Assembly (NCBI GenBank): GCA_029573925.1
Contig: JAKQBV010000021.1
Coordinates: forward strand, 1 to 15,773
Direction of reading: 5' to 3'
DNA length: 15,773 nucleotides
Origin: a bacterium
Lineage (GTDB): Bacteria > UBP15 > UBA6099
Shown here: in pieces, positions 7,740 to 14,701 of the stretch
Layout of the letters: each line of letters starts with the position of its first letter
Numbering within the stretch: the first letter of the stretch is position 1
Made by a program: the position numbers and the translations under genes
The notes under the pieces: generated by a model
The model's input: only the letters and a program-made list of their open reading frames with translations
Databases searched by the model: none
Told to the model about the DNA's origin: nothing

Positions 7740-9260
7740 TCATTCGGGCTTCGAGTAGTCAAGGTGCATCAGCAGGTCCGTGCGCCCCCTTAATTCGGCG
7801 ACTGATCTCAGGCCGAGCCGCGATATGATGCCGACCAACTGTTCTCGGTACGAGTTGTACAGGTTGATGAGACGCTGCGTGGCGTAATCAATATCTATGA
7901 GGTGCTTAAGCTCGCGATCCGTGCTGGCGATGCCTCTTGCGCATCCGCGACCGCTTTCGCAGTTGCCGCACCTTATGCACTCGACGGCCACCATGTCGCT
8001 CGTGCCTATCACAACGCCGTCAGCTCCGAGAGCTATCGCCTTGGCGATGTCGGAAGCGTTGCGAAGCCCGCCGCTGGCGATGAGAGTTATCTCGTCTCTA
8101 ACGCCTTCGTCCGCGAGGAAGTTGTGGACGCGGGTGATGGCGTATTCGATAGGAAGCGCGATGTTTTTCTTTGCGATATCCGGCGCCGCCCCCGTGCCGC
8201 CGTAGCTACCATCCACATGCACGATATGCACTCCCGCGTAGTAGCAGCCGACCGCGACCATATCCACATCCGACGGCGCGGCAACTTTTGCTGAAATCAG
8301 CGCGCGCGGGTTCATCGCCTTTATCCAGTCCACGTGTTTTTTGTGGTCTTCAATCGAGTAAACGCTGTGGAACGGGAACGGGGAAAATAGAGCCGTGCCC
8401 TGAACAGCCTCTCTCATGCGGGCGACATCGGCGGTGTTTTTGTCGCCGAGCAAATGGCCGCCGAGGCCGGGCTTGGCCCCCTGCGCGTATTTGAACTCGG
8501 CTATCTTCACGCGCTGCACTGTCTCCTCGCGCACTCCGAACAGACCGGTGGCTATCTGAGTGATTATGTGGTCGTCGTAAGGGCGGAGCAGTTCGGGATA
8601 TCCGCCCTCGCCTGTGCAGGTGAAGGTGTTCCACGCGGTAGCCGCGCGCGCGCGCGACACCATCATGTTGTCGCTGATCGAGCCGAAGCTCATGCCGCCG
8701 CCGTACCACGGAACGTCAATTTTGATTTTATGCGCCGCCGGGTCGTCCGAGCGCCGGTTAAGCTCCAGAGAAGTGTCGACATCGGAGGGGGCGACGCCGG
8801 ACGGAACCGCCGGGAACCTGAATCTCAGCTTGTCGAACCCGCCGCCGGACGCGCCGAGCTCGGATTCGAGCGTTTCGTTCGTTACATGGCCGTTTTCGGC
8901 CTGATCCCATGTGCTGAGAATCAGGTCTGCGGTCCACCTGTAATCGCCGAGAGTTGAATACACGGGGTTTCTGCGCAGCGCGAGAGCTCCCGCCGGGCAT
9001 TTGTTTATGCAGAAATATTCCTCGCTTCGGCAACTCTCTCCACGACACCTGTAATCCCTCGGCCTAACCATCTTGCCGCTGTCGCCGAAACGCTCGTGCA
9101 CTCCGTGCGGGCACAGAGACGCGCACTTGCCGCAGCCGATACAATTCTCGCTTCTGAATATCTTGTAAGCGCCGATCTGGTTTCTGAAACGGCTCGGAGC
9201 CGTTTTGATCTCGCGCGTCGCTGGCGCGGCGGCGATTTTGTTTTCAATTGTCATGCTCAT
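7740..9260 (-). CDS. Glutamate synthase FMN-binding subunit with N-terminal ferredoxin domain
   Basis: This is the catalytic synthase subunit of an archaeal-type split GOGAT: 2-oxoglutarate plus ammonia from glutamine is reduced to glutamate at FMN. Of 506 residues, the N-terminus binds two iron-sulfur clusters (Cys40, 43, 46, 50 and Cys72, 77, 84, 88). The FMN barrel keeps GGGMSFGSIS (187-196), GEGGYPEL (218-225), KPGLGGHLLGDK (263-274), DGSYGGTGAAP (350-360) and the phosphate-binding ASGGLRNASDI (395-405) with GADGVVIGT (412-420). A further Cys group (428, 431, 434, 440) matches the family's Fe-S motif. The start at 9260 follows AAGGAAGG, whereas the longer frame from 9290 has no such site. 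The ammonia-producing partner is the next gene; no NAD(P)H-binding GltD domain is present. Ferredoxin-type electron input is inferred. Confidence 0.92.
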   Translation of the reverse strand: MSMTIENKIAAAPATREIKTAPSRFRNQIGAYKIFRSENCIGCGKCASLCPHGVHERFGDSGKMVRPRDYRCRGESCRSEEYFCINKCPAGALALRRNPVYSTLGDYRWTADLILSTWDQAENGHVTNETLESELGASGGGFDKLRFRFPAVPSGVAPSDVDTSLELNRRSDDPAAHKIKIDVPWYGGGMSFGSISDNMMVSRARAATAWNTFTCTGEGGYPELLRPYDDHIITQIATGLFGVREETVQRVKIAEFKYAQGAKPGLGGHLLGDKNTADVARMREAVQGTALFSPFPFHSVYSIEDHKKHVDWIKAMNPRALISAKVAAPSDVDMVAVGCYYAGVHIVHVDGSYGGTGAAPDIAKKNIALPIEYAITRVHNFLADEGVRDEITLIASGGLRNASDIAKAIALGADGVVIGTSDMVAVECIRCGNCESGRGCARGIASTDRELKHLIDIDYATQRLINLYNSYREQLVGIISRLGLRSVAELRGRTDLLMHLDYSKPE

Positions 9261-9332
9261 AGCGGCGACCTTCCTTCTTTGATTGTTCAAGCGGCGCGCG
9301 GGACTCCCCCAGACGCCGCCCGCCGGTCGCTT

Positions 9333-10730
9333 TCACGCTCCGGCGAATATTTTCTGAAACGTGTCCCTCTCCAAATCCTCGCGGAACATCGCTCTTCCGA
9401 ATTCCCCTCTTAGGCGACGCGCTTCGCGTATCCCCATAGCGCCCAGAACTTCAAGCAACTGATTGCGCCATGCCGCCGCCAGATTCATCACTCTCCACGC
9501 GCCATCTTCTGGCGGAACCTCGCTCATGTTCACCGGACATTCGACGCCGCGCGAACACGCCCCGCACATTCTGCATTCCATCGCCACGAGGAACGGAATT
9601 CCGAGAGACGCGCAGTCCGCCCCGCAGATAATTATTTTCGCAAGGTGCTCGGCCATAGCTATGCCGCCGTCGGCGATCAACGTCGCCCTGTCCCTGACGC
9701 ATCTATCCACGAGCAAGCTGTGAATCCGGCGGAACGCGTCCTTGATGAATTCCACGCGCCCGTCGGAATACACTATGTCTCCGTTGATGTCGGCGCTGAG
9801 TTGAATCGCTTCGGCGCCCGCCTCCACCAACTCGACCACCCGCGCTTCCGCGCCGTCTCCGAGAGCCAGCGTTATTCTCACGACGGCTCCGGGATTTATC
9901 GCTTTCACGCGGGCTACTGCGTCCAGCGCGTCCGGCGAGTCCTCTAGGCAGACCATCCTGACGGACTTAATCAGAGCGGCGTGTTTCTCTATCGCGCTGT
10001 TTTTCATGCGGGGAGCAAGCCAGCCTGCGAACTCTTCGGAGAACTCCTCGGCGTCCTCCGCGTCGAGGGCGAACAAGGTGTCCATGCCGCGCGCCGCGCG
10101 AGCCATCGCTTCAAGCACGTTCTTCGATATATGTCCGAGCGGCGGGACTTCGAGAATGAACGGAACGGGCAGTTCTATGACCGGAGATTCCTCTCCGAGC
10201 AACTCTCCGCGAGGTCCGAATTCGAGATTGGACGGCAACCCGCCGATGTCCACCGAAGTCGATATGTACTCTCGACCGTGAATGCCGTCGCGGGTCGGGC
10301 GGACAATCTCGCTCATGTCCGTCCACATGGAATCGAAGCCGGGGCCGGAGAACGGGCCGCCGTAACCGGCTCCCGAAACCGGCAGCTTGGCCGTGGCCGC
10401 CATCTTCCAGATGCCCGCTATTATCGCTGGCTTCCAGTATCCGTTGCCCAGCCACGTGTACTCCGGGTTCTGCGTCCTCGTGAGAGCGCCGCGCGTGCAG
10501 TTCTGTACGCACATCAGGCAGTTCATGCACTCGTTCATGAACTCCGTCGGGCGATCCAACGAATGCGCAAAATCAAATTCTTTTTTGTGAATGTCGTATA
10601 TGCATTTCTTCTTTACGCAGTTCCTGCACCCTCTCGCGCACGTCTCGTACAGGTCGATGATGCCGAATCTGCCGACAGTGGTTGTTCTGGGCGGGACTTC
10701 CTTCGTTTCTATGTGATACTTTCCGGGCAT
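9333..10730 (-). CDS. Divergent ferredoxin-glutamate synthase paralogue, probably electron-transfer subunit
   Basis: The 465-residue protein has the same layout as the FMN subunit that follows it but is degenerate. Its N-terminus has an unusual C-X3-C-X2-C-X4-C group (Cys31, 35, 38, 43) and a classic 4Fe-4S motif (Cys68, 71, 74, 78). The barrel keeps the C-terminal part: LIADGGIAMAEHLAKI (351-366), GADCASLGIPF (370-380) and a Cys group (386, 389, 392, 398). I do not find counterparts of the GGGMSFGSIS, GEGG or KPGxGG segments that form the glutamate-synthesis site; near there it reads GREYISTSVDIGG. It may therefore carry electrons, or FMN without the synthase reaction. The start has a strong AAAGGAGG eight bases upstream. 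It sits 27 bases after the FlpD-like gene and 72 before the catalytic subunit. Family membership is fairly clear; the role is inferred. Confidence 0.8.
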   Translation of the reverse strand: MPGKYHIETKEVPPRTTTVGRFGIIDLYETCARGCRNCVKKKCIYDIHKKEFDFAHSLDRPTEFMNECMNCLMCVQNCTRGALTRTQNPEYTWLGNGYWKPAIIAGIWKMAATAKLPVSGAGYGGPFSGPGFDSMWTDMSEIVRPTRDGIHGREYISTSVDIGGLPSNLEFGPRGELLGEESPVIELPVPFILEVPPLGHISKNVLEAMARAARGMDTLFALDAEDAEEFSEEFAGWLAPRMKNSAIEKHAALIKSVRMVCLEDSPDALDAVARVKAINPGAVVRITLALGDGAEARVVELVEAGAEAIQLSADINGDIVYSDGRVEFIKDAFRRIHSLLVDRCVRDRATLIADGGIAMAEHLAKIIICGADCASLGIPFLVAMECRMCGACSRGVECPVNMSEVPPEDGAWRVMNLAAAWRNQLLEVLGAMGIREARRLRGEFGRAMFREDLERDTFQKIFAGA

Positions 10731-10757
10731 AGCGGCTGCCTCCTTTGTTCCGTCCGC

Positions 10758-11156
10758 TCAGACCGCCGCCTTCAGGGGAGAAACCCCCAAGGCCGCAAAA
10801 CCTGCTGACGCTTCTTTTATTATTTCCGCCAGACGGGGCGCGGTGGGCGGCTCAGGCCTGAACAGCATCAGCCTTTCCGGCTCCATCCCCGCGTCGCTTA
10901 TCAGCTTCTTGGCGTATTCGATTCTCTTTTCCATCCGCGCGCTTCCGTGTATCAACTGGCACATCTTGGCCGGGCACGCCACAACAACCACCCCGTCCGC
11001 TCCGTTCTCAAACTCTTTCAGGATATAGATAGGCTCAAGCCGTCCGCTGCACGGAATCTCCACTTTGTGAACTCCGGGGGCCTCGGCCTTCGTCATTTTC
11101 GCCGCGCCGCCTACCCCGTACAGACTGTTGTGACAACAAAACGCCGTGATTTTCAT
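10758..11156 (-). CDS. MvhD/FlpD-type hydrogenase iron-sulfur (delta) subunit
   Basis: The 132-residue protein matches the MvhD/FlpD family: IPCSGRLEPIYILKEFENGADGV (about 34-56), VACPAKMCQLIHGSARMEKRIEY (59-81) and AGMEPERLMLF (89-99) follow the family pattern. Cysteines at 7, 8, 36, 61 and 66 are candidates for the [2Fe-2S] site. In methanogens MvhD links hydrogenase to heterodisulfide reductase, and in other anaerobes FlpD links dehydrogenases to Hdr complexes. No hydrogenase or hdr gene is nearby. Instead it lies between glnK and three glutamate synthase genes, so it probably delivers electrons to the divergent glutamate synthase paralogue just downstream. The ribosome site is weak (GGCGGAT). 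Family assignment is good; the partner is inference. Confidence 0.85.
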   Translation of the reverse strand: MKITAFCCHNSLYGVGGAAKMTKAEAPGVHKVEIPCSGRLEPIYILKEFENGADGVVVVACPAKMCQLIHGSARMEKRIEYAKKLISDAGMEPERLMLFRPEPPTAPRLAEIIKEASAGFAALGVSPLKAAV

Positions 11157-11195
11157 TTATATCCGCCCGCCGTTTCCAATGTGTTTATGGGAAAG

Positions 11196-11222
11196 GCGCG
11201 GACGGCGGCAGGCCGCCCGCGC
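11196..11222 (-). terminator. Stable hairpin between glnK and the FlpD-like gene
   Basis: Two 11-base arms (11196-11206 and 11212-11222) pair around a 5-base loop. The one imperfect pair is G-U in minus-strand RNA but A-C on the other strand, so the structure fits leftward transcription. Only CTTTCCC follows, so it is more likely a partial attenuator or mRNA-processing hairpin than a full stop. It would let amt-glnK be expressed above the downstream glutamate synthase genes. Confidence 0.4.
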
Positions 11223-11230
11223 TCCCGGTT

Positions 11231-11572
11231 TCACCCTATCGCCACGCTCCCGGTCTCCCCGGTCCTAATCCTCACGCAATCCTCGAGATTGAAGATGAAT
11301 ATCTTCCCGTCGCCTATCTCGCCCGTCCGCGCGCCCTTCTTGATGGCGTCCACGGTGGAGTCCAGATAGTCGTCGTTCACCGCTATCTCAAGTTTTATTT
11401 TTTTCAGCAGGTCCCCGGCCTCCCGCCTTCCTCTGTACACCCTAGTGATTCCCATCTGCCTTCCGTGCCCCATCGTCTGCGACACCGTCAGCAGGTTCAC
11501 CTGCTTTTCTCCCAGAAGTTTCTGCACCGCCTCAAGCCTGTCCGGCTGTATGATGGCAATGATGTATTTCAT
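11231..11572 (-). CDS. glnK: PII nitrogen regulatory protein (GlnK type)
   Basis: This 113-residue protein is full length for PII and directly follows amt, the usual glnK arrangement. PII trimers bind ATP/ADP and 2-oxoglutarate and block or release the ammonium channel. Visible family marks are the N-terminus MKYIIAIIQPDRLEAV, GHGRQMG (35-41), the T-loop anchor VYRG (45-48), the nucleotide loop TGEIGDGKIF (83-92) and the C-terminal RIRTGE (101-106). Numbering aligns without gaps to E. coli GlnK, and residue 51, the uridylylated tyrosine there, is Glu here (RREAGD instead of AEYSVN). Control by GlnD uridylylation at that site is therefore impossible. The start is supported by GGAGGA nine bases upstream; the gene begins 18 bases after the amt stop. 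Confidence 0.95.
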   Translation of the reverse strand: MKYIIAIIQPDRLEAVQKLLGEKQVNLLTVSQTMGHGRQMGITRVYRGRREAGDLLKKIKLEIAVNDDYLDSTVDAIKKGARTGEIGDGKIFIFNLEDCVRIRTGETGSVAIG

Positions 11573-11590
11573 GCTCGATGTCCTCCCCCC

Positions 11591-12913
11591 TCAGTCAAGA
11601 ACGGTGTAACCGCTCTCATGGTGTTGTGTCAGGTCAAGCCCGATCCTTTCCTCTTCCGAAGAGACGCGAAGCCCGATGACGGCGTCCACGACCTTGCAGA
11701 TAATGAAAGTGCCTATCAGGGCGTAAACGATTGTGACCGCAACGCTGACGGCCTGAATGCCGAACTGCGCGGCGTTGCCGAAGAACAACCCGTCCGCTCC
11801 GTTGGGATTGACTGCGGTGGAAGCGAACAGCCCTGTGGCGAGCGCCCCCCAGATGCCTCCCAGACCATGCACGCCGAACGCGTCGAGCGAATCGTCGTAG
11901 CCGAATTTGGGTTTCAGAAAAGCGACGCCGATGAAGCCTATGACGCTCGAACCCGCCCCAATGAGAATCGCCGACACCGGGCCGACGAAACCCGCCGCCG
12001 GAGTGATGGCCACCAACCCGGCGACAACTCCCGTCGCCACGCCTATGGAGGTCGGTTTCTTATCTCTTATCCATTCAATAACGGCCCACGCCAAACCCCC
12101 GGCGGCAGCCGCCGTGTTCGTGGCCACGAACGCCCCGGCAGCCAACCCGTTTGCTCCAAGCGCGCTCCCGGCGTTGAACCCGAACCATCCGAACCACAGA
12201 ATCCCAGCTCCGAGCACCACGAAAGGTATGTGGTGCGGAGAGGACGTCCGCTCCGGATACCCGGAGCGCTTTCCAAGCACGACTGCGGTCACGACGGCCG
12301 CTATGCCGGCGTTGATGTGCACAACCGTGCCGCCGGCGAAATCAAGCGCGCCCATCCCGAGAAGAAAACCGCCGGAACCCCACACCCAGTGGCATACCGG
12401 CGCGTAGATGAACGTCACCCACAGAATAGAAAACACGACGAAGCCCGCGAAGCGCATCCGCTCCGCGAACGCGCCCACGATAAGCGCGGGCGTGATTATT
12501 GCGAACATACCCTGAAACGTCATGAAAGCAAAATGCGGAACCGTTGTGCCGTAAGAGTCCGAAGGAGCCAATCCCACGCCTTTCAGCCCGACCCAGTCCA
12601 GACTGCCGATGAAACCGCCCACGCTCGGGCCGAACGCCAGCGAATACCCGTACAACACCCAAATGACGCTGATCAAACACATCATGAACATGCACTGCAT
12701 CAGCACCGACAGGATGTTCTTTCTTCTGACAAGACCGCCGTAGAAGAAACCAAGCCCCACAGTCATGAAGAGCACCATCGCGGCTGAAGTTAAAACAAAT
12801 GCTGTGTCCCCAGCGCTCACGGACTGTTCCTCCTGAGCGAAAGCCGCCGCAGGCCATAGAGCCGCAAGCAACGCCGCCGCCATTGTCATAATTTTCTTTT
12901 TTGCCGTAATCAT
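11591..12913 (-). CDS. amt: Ammonium transporter (Amt/MEP/Rh family)
   Basis: This inner-membrane channel imports ammonium. The 440 residues start with a likely cleaved signal peptide (cleavage about AAAFA-Q, residue 26), as in AmtB, followed by eleven or so hydrophobic helices. Key family segments are GLGFFYGGLVRRKN (53-66), GAFAERMRF (147-155), DFAGGTVVHINAG (191-203) and FGVHGLGGIWGA (346-357). These supply the twin pore histidines H199 and H349 and the structural Asp191. The C-terminal tail (about 405-440) with GLDLTQHHESGY resembles the PII-responsive cytoplasmic tail. AAAGG lies eight to nine bases before the ATG. It is followed at 18 bases by glnK, which should gate it. No convincing promoter lies just upstream; transcription may come through from glnA. 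Confidence 0.95.
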   Translation of the reverse strand: MITAKKKIMTMAAALLAALWPAAAFAQEEQSVSAGDTAFVLTSAAMVLFMTVGLGFFYGGLVRRKNILSVLMQCMFMMCLISVIWVLYGYSLAFGPSVGGFIGSLDWVGLKGVGLAPSDSYGTTVPHFAFMTFQGMFAIITPALIVGAFAERMRFAGFVVFSILWVTFIYAPVCHWVWGSGGFLLGMGALDFAGGTVVHINAGIAAVVTAVVLGKRSGYPERTSSPHHIPFVVLGAGILWFGWFGFNAGSALGANGLAAGAFVATNTAAAAGGLAWAVIEWIRDKKPTSIGVATGVVAGLVAITPAAGFVGPVSAILIGAGSSVIGFIGVAFLKPKFGYDDSLDAFGVHGLGGIWGALATGLFASTAVNPNGADGLFFGNAAQFGIQAVSVAVTIVYALIGTFIICKVVDAVIGLRVSSEEERIGLDLTQHHESGYTVLD

Positions 12914-12971
12914 GGGTCTCTACCTTTCGTTTAGAGTCCCGCCCGGATAGGTTCGCAATAGTCACAACCGC

Positions 12972-12995
12972 CGCGCCGGGCGCGCCCCCGGCGCG
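12972..12995 (+). other. GC-rich 9-bp hairpin in the amt leader
   Basis: CGCGCCGGG (12972-12980) and CCCGGCGCG (12987-12995) pair perfectly around six bases. On the + strand TTTTGTTT follows directly, as in an intrinsic terminator, but no + strand gene lies upstream. It could end antisense transcription. In the leftward direction it forms a stable structure in the amt leader without a U-run. Confidence 0.4.
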
Positions 12996-13005
12996 TTTTG
13001 TTTCG

Positions 13006-13027
13006 GATGAACGAAAGATGGACGAAA
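13006..13027. repeat. Tandem 11-bp direct repeat upstream of amt
   Basis: GATGAACGAAA (13006-13016) is followed immediately by GATGGACGAAA (13017-13027), with one mismatch in 11. The spacing of about one helical turn is what a regulator binding side by side would need. It lies just past the glnA terminator, about 95-115 bases before the amt ATG. Function is unproven. Confidence 0.45.
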
Positions 13028-13039
13028 CATCGGGATGAT

Positions 13040-13090
13040 AAAAAGAGGGCCGAGACGCCCGCGGGTTGTCTTCCGCCAACCCCCGGCCCT
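13040..13090 (-). terminator. Rho-independent terminator after glnA
   Basis: In minus-strand RNA the arms 13090-13084 (AGGGCCG) and 13052-13046 (CGGCCCT) pair, with an inner helix GGGTTG/CAACCC (13082-13077 with 13068-13063), and CTTTTTATC follows. It lies about 120 bases after the glnA stop and before amt. The left arm can alternatively pair with 13095-13101, so conditional read-through into amt is possible. Confidence 0.7.
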
Positions 13091-13210
13091 TCTGAAGGTC
13101 CCGATGGAGTCGGGCCGACGACGATGGTCTCGCCGCCGACCCCGAACCCATCAGGCGGTCACCGCTATGACCGTCCATCCATTAAACTTGTTCAGCTATT
13201 TCCCCGAACG

Positions 13211-14545
13211 TCACAGAATCGGCAGCAGGTTGTGCAACTCGTAGTCCGTAACCTGTATCCGGTATTCGTCCCACTGCTTCTTCTTCAAAGCGATGAACCG
13301 CGAGTATACATGGTCGCCGAGCGCCTTGCGCATCAGTTCGCTGTTCTCCAGATTCGCCACAGCCGCGCCGAGGTTGTCAGGCAACGACTCTATGCCGAGC
13401 GCCTTTCTCTCTTCGTCGCTCAGGTGATAAAGGTTCTGCTCCATCGGCTTCGTGAATTCGTAATTCTTCTCAATCCCTTCAAGACCGGCGTTCAGCATGA
13501 CGGCAAACGTCAGGTACGGGTTGCACGCCGGGTCCGGACACCGCAGTTCGCACCGCGTCGCCTTCTCCATTCCGGGGTGGTACATCGGAACTCTGATGAG
13601 GGCCGAGCGATTGCGGCGGGACCATGCGATGTACACCGGAGCCTCGTATCCGGGAACAAGCCGCTTGTAGGAATTCACCCACTGCGCGAGCACCGGAATC
13701 ATCTCCTTGGCGTGCGCCAACTGACCCGCGACAAACCTCTTTGCGGTGTCGCTCAAGCCGGCTTCGGCTTTGGCGTCGAAGAACGCGTTCTTGTCTCCTT
13801 TGAACAACGACTGGTGCACGTGCATTCCGCTGCCGTTCTCGCCGAATATCGGCTTGGGCATGAAAGTGGCGTACACGCCGTGCATCCGCGCTATCTCCTT
13901 GACCGTCACGCGATAGGTGATCACGTTGTCGGCCATCTTCAGCGCGTCGTCATACCTCATGTCGATTTCGTGCTGGCTGGGAGCCACTTCGTGGTGGCTG
14001 TACTCGATGGTGACGCCCAGATCGGTGAGCGCGTTTACCGTGTCTCTCCTCAGGTCGCTGGCCACATCCAGATCCGTCAGGTCGAAATATCCGCCCTTGT
14101 CCAAAGGCAGCGGGCAGTCCGAACTCTTTAAATAAAAGAATTCAAGCTCAGGGCCGATGTAGAAGTGGTCGAACCCCGCCTCTTTCATCCGCGCCAAAGC
14201 CCTTTTCAACACATATCTCGGATCCCCTTCATACGGATTCCCGTCCGGCGTAAGGATGTCGCATATCATTCTTCCCACCGGCTTGTCCTTCGGCCTCCAC
14301 GGAATCATCTTGAAGGTCGTCGGATCCGGCATCGCTATCATGTCGCTTTCCTCAATCGACTGATAACCGGTGATCGACGAACCGTCGAATCCCATGCCTT
14401 TTTCCAGCGCGTTCTCCAGTTCGTTCCTCGTGATGGCAAAACTCTTCACCTGCCCCATGATATCGGTAAACCAGAGCCGTATGAAGCTTACATCCTTTTC
14501 CTTGCAGATTTTCATTACATCTTTCTTAGTTAGAGCTTCCGACAT
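13211..14545 (-). CDS. glnA: Glutamine synthetase type I
   Basis: This enzyme makes glutamine from glutamate, ammonia and ATP as a cytoplasmic dodecamer. The 444 residues match the shorter GSI form lacking the 25-residue insertion of the long GSI-beta type. Active-site segments present are GFDGSSITG (52-60), GPELEFF (131-137, Glu133 and Glu135), HHEVAPSQHEID (184-195, Glu186 and Glu193), NGSGMHVHQS (237-246, His242), NSYKRLVPGYEAP (291-303, flap Glu301), RNRSALIRVP (311-320) and RCPDPACNPYLTFA (335-348). The position of Bacillus feedback Arg62 is Ser63 here, and the adenylylation context NLYDLPP reads NLYHLSD. Usual covalent and feedback controls may therefore differ. The start follows AAGGGGGG seven bases upstream. 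A clear promoter lies about 160 bases before it and a terminator follows. Confidence 0.96.
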   Translation of the reverse strand: MSEALTKKDVMKICKEKDVSFIRLWFTDIMGQVKSFAITRNELENALEKGMGFDGSSITGYQSIEESDMIAMPDPTTFKMIPWRPKDKPVGRMICDILTPDGNPYEGDPRYVLKRALARMKEAGFDHFYIGPELEFFYLKSSDCPLPLDKGGYFDLTDLDVASDLRRDTVNALTDLGVTIEYSHHEVAPSQHEIDMRYDDALKMADNVITYRVTVKEIARMHGVYATFMPKPIFGENGSGMHVHQSLFKGDKNAFFDAKAEAGLSDTAKRFVAGQLAHAKEMIPVLAQWVNSYKRLVPGYEAPVYIAWSRRNRSALIRVPMYHPGMEKATRCELRCPDPACNPYLTFAVMLNAGLEGIEKNYEFTKPMEQNLYHLSDEERKALGIESLPDNLGAAVANLENSELMRKALGDHVYSRFIALKKKQWDEYRIQVTDYELHNLLPIL

Positions 14546-14676
14546 ATCCGTACCCCCCTTGTGGTTTTTTAAAAATCCTTTTATTGAAATTTATAAATCC
14601 ACCCTTTTGGCCTTTTTCACGCCTTTTGCTTTTATTTTGCTATTTACTTCGGCTTGGCCCATTCTTAGATTTTTAC

Positions 14677-14690
14677 GGCAACTCTTTGCC
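14677..14690. promoter_or_regulatory. Palindrome GGCAA-N4-TTGCC at the glnA transcript start
   Basis: GGCAA (14677-14681) and TTGCC (14686-14690) are perfect inverted repeats, lying roughly +5 to +18 from the predicted glnA start. The same site includes the hexamer ACGGCA repeated further upstream. This is a position where a repressor would block transcription. A small RNA hairpin at the 5' end is the alternative. Confidence 0.5.
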
Positions 14691-14701
14691 TATTCATCCC
14701 A

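Noticed and set aside
7711..7743. Longer start of the amidotransferase subunit overlapping the previous stop as ATGA
   Set aside because: The ATG at 7710 has a good AAGGA site and the shared CCGCTATG leader; a 36-residue propeptide from 7710 also fits the family.
9261..9290. Longer start of the FMN subunit
   Set aside because: The ribosome site AAGGAAGG lies inside this extension and points to the ATG at 9260.
11465..12787. Plus-strand 440-codon open frame
   Set aside because: It is antisense to glnK and amt, both of which are clearly recognised; the composition is shadow-like (His/Arg/Asp-rich).
12914..13045. Glutamine (glnA-motif) riboswitch upstream of amt, suggested by CGTTCATCC on the minus strand
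   Set aside because: The conserved GACGGAAGUAGG-like core and matching closing stem are not found; only a few bases resemble it.
12998..14131. Plus-strand 377-codon open frame
   Set aside because: It is antisense to glnA, with no recognisable motif.
14675..14691. Possible sigma-54 promoter for glnA
   Set aside because: GG and GC are separated by nine bases instead of the required ten, and a far better sigma-70 promoter is adjacent.
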